Origin: Myxococcales bacterium
Lineage (GTDB): Bacteria > Myxococcota_A > Polyangia > Polyangiales > Polyangiaceae
Assembly (NCBI GenBank): GCA_016712525.1
Contig: JADJQX010000007.1
Coordinates: 2,542,001 to 2,606,000, forward strand
Reading direction: 5' to 3'
DNA length: 64,000 bases
Program-made: the position numbers and the translations under genes
Notes under the pieces: model-generated
The model's input: only the letters and a program-made list of their open reading frames with translations
The model's database searches: none
Told to the model about the DNA's origin: nothing
In this document: positions 47,008 to 56,184 of the stretch, one piece after another
Numbering within the stretch: position 1 is the stretch's first letter
Layout: each line of letters opens with the position of its first letter

Positions 47008-47404
47008 GGGGTGGGGGGGTTGCCCGGGAGACTCGGCTCAGCCTCGCGGGGCGTGGGCTAGGGGAACACGGAGAGCGTACACGCGTTCGGGCGGCGGGGG
47101 ATCGGGGAAAGGGGGCAAAAACGGCCCTTGGCGCCCGCGGCATCGACGTCGGAGCTGCCGCCGTACGAGGACGTCCGGGACGCCTCTAGACTCGCCGGTG
47201 ACGAGCGCCTGGCGCGCCGTGCCATCGGTACGATGGCACGTGGGGCGGGGGGCGAACGCCCCGCTCCGAACGCGCGCGGAAACCGCTACTGGAGGGGCTC
47301 CACTTTCCTGAAGGGCATAGCAACCCAACCCACCCGATATGCTGGCCCGCTCCCCCCACCCGAAAGGAACCTACCGCGCAACAAGAACATTCTGCGCAAG
47401 CGCA
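47008..47404. other. Gene-free stretch with a strong inverted repeat (47218-47240)
   Basis: No credible gene in this 397 bp. It contains a perfect inverted repeat with 10-bp arms, CGTGCCATCG and CGATGGCACG, separated by GTA. A weaker GGGCGAACGCCC repeat follows at about 47246. Both lie upstream of the hsdR start on the minus strand, so a controller-type operator or a terminator for the 595-aa gene are possible readings. No T-tract follows, which argues against an intrinsic terminator. GC content falls toward 47400, where the low-GC gene begins. Confidence 0.45.
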
Positions 47405-49192
47405 TTACTTCAGACACTTGATGCGAGGCACCGCGCCAGACTCCATGCAGACATTCATGAACGACGACAACAGCCACAAGAGCTGGACGTTCTCGGGGCT
47501 AGACGCCGCGCCCTTCGCTAGCTTGTCCAGCTCGGCAACAAAGGCAGACTTGGACAAGAAGCTGACGACCAGCCAGACTTCCCGCCTTGTCTGTGGATCC
47601 GAATTTGCTTTCACAAAGGCAGACTTGGCCTTTTCAGGACTCCCCGCAGCCTGGCCGACGATCCGTTTTTTCTTACCCCACGACTTAAATTTGCGCACCA
47701 GGTCGTCTTCAGATGCAAATAGACGACCGAGATTCTTTTGCGCTTGAGAAACGACAATATGGAACTGCGACGCACCAAGCGCCGGCTCACCATACTTGCA
47801 GTGAATAAATCTTATCGTAGGCGGACTACGGTTCGACACCGAGATATAGTCGGCCCATTCGTCACCCAGATCGTCACATATCAAAGCATCGTCGCTCGAC
47901 AGCATAAGCTCTGTCACACCAAAGAGGGTGTCGGAGCCAGGCACGGAGCGCGAACTTCCGTCCGGCTTTTCCGAAGTAGCCCTCGTCAGGTCCCAGTCGG
48001 TTTCCAGCATACCAGCAACGAGCCTAGCGTCGGCGAGAAGCCTGTTGTCTCGGTAGAGTTTTCCGTCGAGATAGCAGTACGATGGATCTGAAAACGTCAC
48101 GGTAAACAGCTTGTTGCTCGTGAGCCAGGCACCTATCGAGGTCGACTCTTCCAACTCATCGACAATCACAATACCATCCAACGACGAGCAGATTAGCGAG
48201 TACGAGTCCTTATTCTGACGGAGCACTCCGACACGTCCGACCGAGTTACCTACAACATTGACTGTGACTGTTGTCCCATCCCGATGTCGCGTCACCTCTT
48301 GCGTCACGGCCAACGTCTCAGCCCAACCCTCAATCGCCCCTCGAAGTTCTTCTGGCGTAGGCGATTTACCTGTGTGGCTCGTCGACACGAGAGATAGCTC
48401 ACCATGCTCTTCCCTCTCGAGCAGAGCATGAACATCCACAAGCACCCCGGTCGCCACGATGCCGGGAGGCTTGAGGGATAGCCTTGTTGCGTTCGCGAAG
48501 CGATCAATAAAGTCAATCCTTCGCGACTTGGCAGGCTTCATATCAGACAGGACCCTACTTGCCCAATCAGCGAGTTGCTTGATATCGAGCCTTGTTTGAT
48601 GCTGACGAATTCGAGCAACACTTGGCGTCACCGAGTATGTTTTTCCAGTTTCCGAGAACCGAAGTGCACGAGGTATAGAACGGTGCGCGGTGAACGACGG
48701 CATCGTGCTCTCAAGATCTACGGCCTCAATGGTTCGCGCTCGGATACTCGAGCTTGCAATATTCATCGAACGCAGATCAGCTTTATCGTACGTGGTCTTG
48801 CTGCTCGTGAACAGTCGCAGGGTGATCTCTTGGGACGCTTCTGCTATGCTGTTCTTCGGGAGGATCTTGAAGGGGTCTCCCAGGTTGCTGGAGAGAACGC
48901 ACAGACCGGCGCCCCTTTCAAAGATAAGGACATACCCGGATCGCTTTTCCAGCACGCCAGAGTTGGAAAGGAAGGCGGGCTCCCGCTCAATTAGGAACAT
49001 AACGAACGAAGCCTGAATGCTTGTGTCCTCGACTGGAACTTTTTTCCTTATCGTTGAGGCACCTTGTTGCTCGTACCCTGGGCGCGCGGCTAGGGCTTCA
49101 AAGCAGCGCTGGAGCTCTTCGCGAGAAGGCCGCTTCGTCCATTCAAATATCCTTGCAGTGCTGTGCGTTTTGATGTGTTTGAAGCAATTCAT
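47405..49192 (-). CDS. Low-GC protein of unknown function next to the restriction-modification locus
   Basis: A 595-residue protein. The GC content and codon use are clearly lower than in the chromosome around it, similar to the metallophosphoesterase gene at 36.5 kb. It starts MNCFKHIKTHSTARIFEWTK and shows no signal peptide or membrane helix. Features are a beta-rich first third (YVLIFERGAGLCVLSSNL), a helical middle (KQLADWASRVLSDMKPAKSR) and a C-terminal helical region (SKSAFVAELDKLAKGAASS, LLWLLSSFMNVCMESGAVPR). I recognise no family or catalytic motif. It is on the same strand as the hsd genes, about 400 bp upstream of hsdR, and is a candidate accessory or defence gene. Confidence 0.65.
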   Translation of the reverse strand: MNCFKHIKTHSTARIFEWTKRPSREELQRCFEALAARPGYEQQGASTIRKKVPVEDTSIQASFVMFLIEREPAFLSNSGVLEKRSGYVLIFERGAGLCVLSSNLGDPFKILPKNSIAEASQEITLRLFTSSKTTYDKADLRSMNIASSSIRARTIEAVDLESTMPSFTAHRSIPRALRFSETGKTYSVTPSVARIRQHQTRLDIKQLADWASRVLSDMKPAKSRRIDFIDRFANATRLSLKPPGIVATGVLVDVHALLEREEHGELSLVSTSHTGKSPTPEELRGAIEGWAETLAVTQEVTRHRDGTTVTVNVVGNSVGRVGVLRQNKDSYSLICSSLDGIVIVDELEESTSIGAWLTSNKLFTVTFSDPSYCYLDGKLYRDNRLLADARLVAGMLETDWDLTRATSEKPDGSSRSVPGSDTLFGVTELMLSSDDALICDDLGDEWADYISVSNRSPPTIRFIHCKYGEPALGASQFHIVVSQAQKNLGRLFASEDDLVRKFKSWGKKKRIVGQAAGSPEKAKSAFVKANSDPQTRREVWLVVSFLSKSAFVAELDKLAKGAASSPENVQLLWLLSSFMNVCMESGAVPRIKCLK

Positions 49193-49249
49193 GAGTCTCT
49201 ACCGGACGATTTGGCACAGATGTCGTTGACTAGATCGTTATGCAGGAGC

Positions 49250-51543
49250 CTATTGGAGTCCCACATCCCCCACCCGTATCTCTACCAACGCCCCTCCATT
49301 CCACCGCGCCACAACCGGCACTGGCGCCTCGAACCACCGCGCCGTCACGGCCCCCGCCGGCGTAGCCGCCTTCACCTTCACGTCTCGGCCCACCGCCTGC
49401 GAGAGCAACCGGTCCGGCGTCCACGTGGTCCCCACCATCGCGCGGTGCTTCGGCTTCGCTCCCACGGCGTAGATCCCCTTGCATCGCTTCGCCGCGTCGA
49501 AGACGAAGTACACGCTCATCCCGTCGAGGGGGGCGCTCGAGAACGCCCCGCCCTCGGGCAGCTTCACGCTCAGCAGGCTCTCGATGGCTGCCACGTCGCT
49601 CCCGATGAGCGGTGTCTTGGCCCTCTCGGCGGCGGCCTTCACCATCGTCTCGGTCGCGACGGTCTTGAGCTCGGCGTCTACGCTTGGCACCGTAAGGGCC
49701 GCGCCCGCGGCGTTCGCCATGCGCTCGAGCCGCTCCACCTTGGGGTCGGTCGCCTCCCCGCGACTGCCTTCGCGTTCAGGAACGCGAGGAGCTCGCCACG
49801 TACGGCGGCTACACGCGCCTCCCGCGGGGCGCTCGGGGCCCTTCGTTGCGCGGCGGTCGCGGCGACGAGCTGGCAGCCCGGGTCTTTGCACCCGTCGGCC
49901 ACGATCTCGTGAGCCTTGGCGCCAAGCTCGGCGAGCTCCGCGTCGTTGGGGCTCGGATCGCCGAAGAGGCGCTCGATCTCGGCGAGGGCCTTCCTTCCAG
50001 CCTTGGCATCGAGCTGGGTGCGCACCGCGCCGAGGCGCTCCCTCCTCGCCAAGTCGCGAGCCTTCGCGGCGAGGTCACCACCACGTTTGGCGACGGCGTC
50101 GAGCCGTTCGAGCCGCTCGTCCGGTTTGGCGGCGTTCTGCGCTTCCGCGAAGAGGACCGCATCCTCGGCCTTCGCAAGGTCGGGCGACCCGGGCTTCGTC
50201 TCCTTCAGCGCGTCGACGACGGCGCGCGCTTGTGTCGCGTCGCCCCGCGCGAGCGCGCGCTCGACCTCCCCGAGGGATGGCCGTGAGAGGGCCGCGCCGA
50301 TACCCGTGGCCAAGAGCAGGAAGGCGGCCGCGGCAGCCGATGCGAGCTCGAGGCTTTCGACCCTTCCCCTCTTGAAGCCCGGCCGCCATGCGCGCAGGAG
50401 CCCGCCCAGCGCCGGAGCGGCCGCGGCCATGGTCGCGATGATGAGCAGCCCGAACCAGGCAGACGAGCCCGCGAAGTAGGCGGACTTGCCGCGAAGCGCG
50501 CTCGACAAGGAGTACCCGAGGGTGCCCACCACCAGAGTACCCGCCGCCCATAGGTACTGCCTCCGCCGCATGGGCGCGATGGCCTTCGGTTCGGCGGCGC
50601 CGCGAAGATCGTTCCCCGAGAGCACCACGGTGCCGGACGTCCCCGCCATCTCGTAGGTCACGTCCCGCCGGACGACGGACATCTTGACGTACTGCTGGTA
50701 GCCAATGCGCTCGAGCCTCGGCTCGACGCGTGCCGCTCCCACGAGCGCCGCAGGAACGTCGCGGTAGCCTCCGGAAGCGAGCGGGCCCTTGTGCTCTTGC
50801 ATCGCGACGACGTGAAACGCCTTGAGGTCGTCGCGGCTCACGGCGCGCGCCTCCTTGAGCTGCCCGTGCGCGAGGAGCACCGGGCTGTCGGGCTCGATCC
50901 GCACGTCCCATCGCTCGGTCTCGTAGTACGCGTACCACGCGAGCTGGAAGCCTCCGCCCGTGCACACGTCGCACTGAATGGTTCCGCCGCCGCCACACCC
51001 GTGGCACGAGAGCGACCCCGTCGCGCGGCATATCTTGCAGTTGATGTAGCGGGTATTGCCGTTCTTGTAGTGCTTCACCTCCTTGCCCGATCCGCCGCAG
51101 CCGCCGCACGCGCGCCTGCCGCTTCCCGAGCAGCCCCTGCACGGGCCCCGCCCCGCCCCTCCACAGTACGAGCAGGTCGTGACGTGCTCCGTCTCGGCCC
51201 GAACGGCCGCCGGCGAGAGCTCGAAGGGGTCGAGCGAATTTACCGACTGCTTCGGCAGAGTCGTCCCCGCTCTCGGCGAAGGGGCGCGCTCCTCACGGAA
51301 GTCGCGGCGATAGACCTGCGTCACGAGCCGCTCGAGCACCTCGTCGCGGACATCGATCTTGCTGACGAGCCGATCCATCGCCCTCGGCGCACCGAAGATG
51401 GTCGCGCCCCACCGGCGCATCGCGTCGTGCACACTCGGCCCGGCCGCCGGCTCCGAGGGTGACGCATCCGCTCCACAAAAGGGGCATGGCCCCGTGCTCG
51501 TCTCGCGCGAGCCGCCGCAATGCCCGCAAGTCGTAGCCTTCAC
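49250..51543 (-). CDS. Cys-rich (DnaJ-type zinc finger) membrane protein, with apparent frameshift
   Basis: The protein begins MKATTCGHCGGSRETSTGP with a zinc ribbon (CGHC, CPFC). At about residues 120-200 it has repeated CxxCxGxG units of the DnaJ central-domain type (CSYCGGAGRGPCRGCSGSG, CGGCGGSGK, CHGCGGGG, CDVCTGGG). Two hydrophobic helices follow near 325-345 and 355-375 and a third near 400, then a helical Ala-rich domain. The frame breaks at a C-run at 49756-49759 and continues as VERLERMANAAGAALTVPSV to GGALVEIRVGDVGLQ. One extra G restores about 763 residues. It starts 31 bp after hxsA on the same strand, so it is probably a fifth member of the His-Xaa-Ser operon. The role is unknown; metal-binding or chaperone action at the membrane is plausible. 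Confidence 0.7.
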
Positions 51544-51574
51544 GTTTCTTCCCTCGGTCCTTGGCTGTCGATGT

Positions 51575-52126
51575 TCACCACTCCACCGTCACGACGCCCG
51601 TCTGCCCCTCGGAGACGTTGATCGTGGTGTTGTGGTCGCCCACGAAGCGGTTCTCGATGCGCACCTCGTGCAGGCCCGGGGGCAGCGACAGCGTGCCCGT
51701 GGCGTCGGTGCCCACCACCTTGCCGTTGAGCGTGATCTTGCCGCCAGGGAAGGCCACGATCGACACGCTCGCCGGCTTGGGAGGAGGCGGCGGAGCTGGG
51801 GCCGGCGTCGGGGGAACGTAGTCGCTCCCACCTCCGCCGTTGTCGTAGCCGGAGCCACCGCCACCCCCCGCGTGGTTTCCCGAATAGTGGCTGCGGTGCG
51901 ACGAGTGCGACCGGTGCGACGAGTGCGAGCGGTGCGCGAGCAGCATGCCCGTCGAGTGAGTGTTGGGGAGCGCGAGGGTGAGCGGCTCGTGCGGGTTCTC
52001 CTCGTCCTCGGGTCGCCGCGCGATCTGCGCCGCCGCGTTGGGCACCAGCATCCCCGACGCCCCGGCCCCCGTCAGCACACCGAGGACAGCGACCCCGAGC
52101 GGGAATACAAAGCGGCGTTCTTTCAT
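51575..52126 (-). CDS. hxsA: His-Xaa-Ser repeat protein fused to a PEGA domain (HxsA-like substrate)
   Basis: A 183-residue protein. The N-terminus (MKERRFVFPLGVAVLGVLTG) is a signal peptide, probably cleaved after NAAAQ or AAA. Residues 65-82 are six consecutive His-X-Ser triads: HRS HSS HRS HSS HRS HYS, the defining substrate motif of the His-Xaa-Ser system. A Gly-rich linker (about 87-101) and a Pro-rich one (about 104-117) follow. Residues about 118-183 form a PEGA domain (VSIVAFPGGKITLNGKVVGT, LPPGLHEVRIENRFVGDHNT), a surface-associated Ig-like fold. The ATG overlaps the hxsC stop by 4 nt. The two radical SAM enzymes upstream are expected to modify the repeat. The fusion to PEGA suggests a modified, exported surface protein rather than a small free peptide. 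Confidence 0.85.
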   Translation of the reverse strand: MKERRFVFPLGVAVLGVLTGAGASGMLVPNAAAQIARRPEDEENPHEPLTLALPNTHSTGMLLAHRSHSSHRSHSSHRSHYSGNHAGGGGGSGYDNGGGGSDYVPPTPAPAPPPPPKPASVSIVAFPGGKITLNGKVVGTDATGTLSLPPGLHEVRIENRFVGDHNTTINVSEGQTGVVTVEW

Positions 52127-53352
52127 GTGGGTTGCTCCAGGGTCTCTAGGGTGGGTCGAATCGGCGAGGCAGGTGTCGGGCTCGCGGAAGTGCGCGCGCC
52201 AAAGGGTCGAATGTGCGCGCTCTTGCGCAACGTCGACGACGTGAAGAATCCCGCGCACGAGCCTCGCTCGGTGCAGCCCTCACACTCGTCGGTGTAGGCG
52301 TTCTTCCAGTCGGAGATGCTCTGCCGCGCGAAGCGATGCAGGCCCTCCGGCAGCAGGCAAAGCGGCGTGTTGTAGACGGACACCGCCATGCCCGCGCGGT
52401 CGAGGATCTCCACCGCCGCGGCGAGCTGCTCCTGGTACTCCACGGGATCGATCCAAAGCTCCGCGAGATTGGACCGCGCAAAGCCCATGAGCTCGAGCCC
52501 CATGAGCGCGACATGGTCGACGAAGAGCAGGTTTCGGACGATGAAGGTGGCGAGCTCCGGCAGCCTCGCGAACGTCTGCGCGTGCATCACCGTGCGAATC
52601 TCCACCCGTACCCCGGCAGCCTTCAGCGCGAGGATGCCCCGAAGGGTCTCCGAGTAGGCCCCGCGCGCTTGCACCACGTAGTCGTGCTCTTCGGGGAGGT
52701 CCGAGTAGAGGGGTATGCCGACCATGAGGTCGTGGTGGCCAGCCGCTGCGAGCGCCCGCGCCAACGCGGGGTCGGCGAAGCGACGGCCGTTCGACAACAC
52801 GTGGAGCGCCGTGCGCGGCAGGCAGCGCTCGATGTGCGACACGAGCTGCGGGAGCCGCTCTCCAAGCAGCCCCGGCTCGCCCCCGGTGATCCCGAGCTCG
52901 GCGGTGTCAGGGTCCACGAGGTGCACCCAGCGAAACGCCTCGTCCACCAAGTACGAGTCGTCCTGTGGCTTCGGCGGCTGGGAGCACATGAGGCAGTAGT
53001 TGTCGCAGCGCTCCGTCACCAAGATCGAGTTGGTCGGAGACGAACGGCGATAGAGCACGTTCACCGAGCGCCGCGCCGGGTCGACGCGGACCACGTCCCC
53101 GGTGCGTACGTGATGGAGCTCTTCCCCGAGCATGTACGCATTGCGCATCGCGATCGCGGTCGCGTCGCCGTCCGTGCGAAAGTAGGCACGGAACCCTGCC
53201 GCAAGGGCGGTGTCGCCTCGCACGAGCAACACGTGCGCACCGCGCGCTTCGGGGGCGAGGTCGGGGTCGTCGGTGAGTCGGGCGTGAAACACCCCGTCGT
53301 CGGTGGGGCCGAGCGCGCGAAGATGCCGGCCATACAGCGGGAGCGGCTTCAT
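52123..53352 (-). CDS. hxsC: His-Xaa-Ser system radical SAM maturase HxsC
   Basis: A 409-residue radical SAM protein. The cluster motif CDNYCLMCSQPPKPQ lies at about residues 116-130. GITGGEPGLLG (the GGEP motif that contacts SAM) follows 45 residues later. The C-terminal region has an additional Cys group (DECEGCTERGSCAGFF) that could hold an auxiliary iron-sulfur cluster, as in SPASM-type peptide-modifying enzymes. A short Pro/Ser-rich tail ends the protein. It starts at an ATG overlapping the hxsB stop by 4 nt and ends in a 4-nt overlap with hxsA. The reaction on the His-X-Ser repeat is not known to me. Confidence 0.9.
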   Translation of the reverse strand: MKPLPLYGRHLRALGPTDDGVFHARLTDDPDLAPEARGAHVLLVRGDTALAAGFRAYFRTDGDATAIAMRNAYMLGEELHHVRTGDVVRVDPARRSVNVLYRRSSPTNSILVTERCDNYCLMCSQPPKPQDDSYLVDEAFRWVHLVDPDTAELGITGGEPGLLGERLPQLVSHIERCLPRTALHVLSNGRRFADPALARALAAAGHHDLMVGIPLYSDLPEEHDYVVQARGAYSETLRGILALKAAGVRVEIRTVMHAQTFARLPELATFIVRNLLFVDHVALMGLELMGFARSNLAELWIDPVEYQEQLAAAVEILDRAGMAVSVYNTPLCLLPEGLHRFARQSISDWKNAYTDECEGCTERGSCAGFFTSSTLRKSAHIRPFGARTSASPTPASPIRPTLETLEQPT

Positions 53353-54809
53353 ACCCACCCCAGGAGCACTCTGCGAGCGCGCGGATCGTCCTCGAGCAAC
53401 CGCAAGAGATGGCCGAGGACGTGGGTCTGCTTGGTGCAGAAGCTGCTGAGCGCCTTGTGGCCCACGTGGTCGGCCTGGGTGGCCCGGTGGTAGACCGGAT
53501 CGGCGCCGCAGTAGGGCAGGTACGGGCAGTCGGTGCACATCGGGCTGCTCTCGAGGACCGTGTCATCGAGGGGGCCGACAAGGGCCTCGCTCGTCATCAT
53601 GGCTTCGTACGAGTCGACCCCGAGCTGACCGAGCCGAAATGACGTGTCGCCCATCTCGGCGAGCATGCGCCCTTCGTCGGACGCGTACACCGCGCCGTCG
53701 TAGTTGTAGACGATGGCGCCGATGCCGATTCCCGCCGGCGATTGCAGGTCGACGTACCCGGTACCCGAAGCGCCGAAGATCTTGTGGAGCAAGATGCTCG
53801 TGTACTCCTCACGAAACGGCACCCCGCTCGCCGCAACGTCGATCGCCCGCGCGAGGCCCCGCTCGTAGAAGCGGAGCCAGTCCTCGATACCCAGCTTCCG
53901 CAGAAGCTTCGTCTTCACCGCGAACCCGAACGGGCTCAAGCTTCGCAAGAAGATGCCCTGGAAGCCGAGGCGCACGTACTCGTCCACGATGTCCTCGACG
54001 CGGTCGAGGCTGTCCGGGGTCGTGGTCATGAGCGCGCTCACGCCATGAGGGCCGAGCGCCTGGCGCACGCGGGTGATGCCGCGGAGGGCAGCGTCGTAGC
54101 TCGATCCACCGCGCATCGGGCGGCGCGCGTCGTGAAGGTCCTTGGGCCCGTCGAGCGACGTCGAAAAGGCGATCCCGTGCTCCTTGGCGAAGGCCAGGTG
54201 CTCGTCCTCGAGCTTGGAGAGGTTCGTCGCGACGACGAAGGCGAGGTCCTTTCGGTAGGCGACGTTCATCTCCTCGGCGCGCAGCACCACGTGTTTGAGC
54301 GTCTCGAACGCGAGCAGCGGCTCCCCGCCCTGGAACTCGATCTTGATCGCGCGCGACGGGCTACGAAACACGGCGTCGAGCGCCGCGTCGGCGTGCTCGA
54401 GGGTCATGTCGAACGCGCCCTTGTCTTCCGTCTGCCGGGAGACTTGGCAGTAGTGGCACGAGTGGTCGCACCGCAGCGTGAGCACGAAGATGTGGAGCCC
54501 CGTGAACTGCGCGATGCGTTCGGCGCGCGAACGCACCTTGAGCGCGAGCAGATCGAGCGCACACTCGCTGGCATCGTCGAAGAGAAAGTGCTTGGCCTTG
54601 AGCGCGCGGTACGTGTTCGACGTCGTCGGAAGGCGTCTTTCTGCGAAGGCCGCGAGCTCCGTACGGCCCATCACGACGTACTCGCCTACGTCGTTCGTCA
54701 CCACGTAGCGCTCGGAGTCGAGCCGCCCGAACCTGAATGGCAGGAGACGATACTCTCGAGCCGGCTCGAACGCCGAGCGAGCAAGGAACCGCGCAGGAGC
54801 AGCCGTCAC
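53349..54809 (-). CDS. hxsB: His-Xaa-Ser system radical SAM maturase HxsB
   Basis: A 486-residue radical SAM protein. The first 100 residues are a leader-recognition-like region (YRLLPFRFGRLDSERYVVTN). The cluster motif CDHSCHYCQVSRQ is at about residues 113-125, followed by IEFQGGEPLLAFET. The C-terminal part carries the further Cys (SPMCTDCPYLPYCGADP and FCTKQ) typical of the six-Cys HxsB family. The start is a GTG at 54809, overlapping the hxsD stop by 4 nt (GTGA). Frame and length are intact. Two radical SAM enzymes for one substrate suggests that two different residues, or two steps, are modified. Confidence 0.9.
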   Translation of the reverse strand: MTAAPARFLARSAFEPAREYRLLPFRFGRLDSERYVVTNDVGEYVVMGRTELAAFAERRLPTTSNTYRALKAKHFLFDDASECALDLLALKVRSRAERIAQFTGLHIFVLTLRCDHSCHYCQVSRQTEDKGAFDMTLEHADAALDAVFRSPSRAIKIEFQGGEPLLAFETLKHVVLRAEEMNVAYRKDLAFVVATNLSKLEDEHLAFAKEHGIAFSTSLDGPKDLHDARRPMRGGSSYDAALRGITRVRQALGPHGVSALMTTTPDSLDRVEDIVDEYVRLGFQGIFLRSLSPFGFAVKTKLLRKLGIEDWLRFYERGLARAIDVAASGVPFREEYTSILLHKIFGASGTGYVDLQSPAGIGIGAIVYNYDGAVYASDEGRMLAEMGDTSFRLGQLGVDSYEAMMTSEALVGPLDDTVLESSPMCTDCPYLPYCGADPVYHRATQADHVGHKALSSFCTKQTHVLGHLLRLLEDDPRARRVLLGWV

Positions 54810-55147
54810 GACGACTTCACCAGGCCGGTTCGAGAGAACGCGTGAGCGAGGACGAGCATCCTGAGCGGTTCGGTCTGCGCTCGCACGGCCTCGCGGAGCT
54901 CCTGGTCGAGCAGCTCCTCGAGGAACCGCCGACCGACCGACCGCGCCGCCTCCTCGCCTTTCGGCTCGGCGAACATGAAGGTCAAGGTGAGCTTCTCCGG
55001 CCCCCGCTCGGCGATGTGGATGGTGGCGAGCGCGGCGAGCTTGTAGGCCGCTTTTTGCACGGCGGCGACGCGGTACACCGCCGTGTCGACGTCGCATCGG
55101 AGGAGGCCCTCTTCGAACGAGAAGGGATCGCGATCCACCAGAGTCAC
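54806..55147 (-). CDS. hxsD: His-Xaa-Ser system protein HxsD
   Basis: A 113-residue protein, first of the operon. It begins MTLVDRDPFSFEEGLLRCDV with a GTG at 55147, preceded by GAGGAGG. The sequence continues VAAVQKAAYKLAALATIHIA and LTLTFMFAEPKGEEAARSV, and ends in a helical EELLDQELREAVRAQTE. Small size, position and pattern match the HxsD family, whose role is unknown; a substrate-presenting or recognition partner for the radical SAM enzymes is plausible. No promoter was identified, but the preceding 500 bp contain an AT-rich patch at about 55385-55415. Confidence 0.8.
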   Translation of the reverse strand: MTLVDRDPFSFEEGLLRCDVDTAVYRVAAVQKAAYKLAALATIHIAERGPEKLTLTFMFAEPKGEEAARSVGRRFLEELLDQELREAVRAQTEPLRMLVLAHAFSRTGLVKSS

Positions 55148-55733
55148 CTCACCCTCCTCGCCGGAGCGACCACCCCGATGCCGAAACGCGCATGCGTGGC
55201 ACGAGCCTCACGCCCGGTGCTGACGCCCCCCGCCCCATCGGAGGCTGGCCCTTCCAGGCTCGGCATCCCGCTGAACCCACGGCCTCCCGTGAGATGCGCG
55301 CCTGCCGCGTGACGTTGAGCGTGCTCCCCCATGCAGCACCACCATACCGAAAGATCGAAACGCTGCAGCAACGATCGTACGGCTCATCTGCGTACCATAT
55401 TGACTTACATGGTCGTCCTGCGTGCGTGCGTGAGCGCCATGGGGCACCCCTGTCGCGGGCGGCCTACAACCTCGTTCGGTCGCCGAATTTTCAAACGATC
55501 TCCGGGCTGTCGTCGCCCCCCCTTGGGCTGCGCGGCGTGCGTCAAGACGCTCTGCGTCGCGCCGACGTGACGTCCTCCGAGCCGTGGCAGGTGCCCCAGT
55601 CGCGCTTCGACACGCCGATCGGCGGCCCGACCACGGCGGGCTTCAGGACGCCGACGAGCTCGGGTTTCGTCCGGTCCGCCCGCGAGCCCGCGCTCAAGAT
55701 CGTACGGAAGCCCACGACACCCAACAGCTCGAT
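55148..55733. other. Apparently non-coding stretch upstream of the hxs operon
   Basis: Several open frames cross this region on both strands, but none has family-like sequence, a plausible start site or even codon use, so I annotate no gene. An AT-rich patch (CATATTGACTTACATGG, about 55397-55413) is the best candidate for a promoter, of either strand. The region presumably holds the hxs promoter and the flank of the minisatellite. Confidence 0.4.
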
Positions 55734-56048
55734 CCTGGAAAGCCGCAGCTCGCTCCTGGCAACCTGCAGCTCCGTCCTGGCAGCCCGCAGCTCCGTCCTG
55801 GCAGCCCGCAGCTCCGTCCTGGCAGCCCGCAGCTCCGTCCTGGCAACCCACAGCTCGCTCCTGGCAACCCACAGCTCGCTCCTGGCAACCCGCAGCTCCG
55901 TCCTGGCAACCCACAGCTCGCTCCTGGCAACCCGCAGCTCGCTCCTGGCAACCCGCAGCGCTCTCCTGGCAACCCGCAGCGCTCTCCTGGCAACCCGCAG
56001 CTCCCTCCTGGCAACCCGCAGCTCCCTCCTGGCAACCCGCAGCTCGCG
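55734..56048 (+). repeat. 21-bp minisatellite, about fifteen copies
   Basis: A unit close to CCTGGCAACCCGCAGCTCG is repeated about fifteen times over 315 bp, with internal variants in blocks (CCCGCAGCGC copies, CCACAGCTC copies). The period is a multiple of three, so open frames run through it on both strands: PGNPQLA on the plus strand and CGLPGAS on the minus strand. No start or flanking domain supports translation. It lies 137 bp upstream of the 56.2-kb gene. Copy-number variation between isolates is likely. Confidence 0.85.
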
Positions 56049-56184
56049 GCCAAGCCCACGGCTTCCTTAGCCTTTTCGACATTCGTGCGCGCGACGAAGA
56101 TTTTCCGCAACGACACGGGGGAGGGAGCCGACGTCGTGGGTGTCGGGGCGCAGGTCGCGCTTCGACGAACCCTAGAGGTGAATC

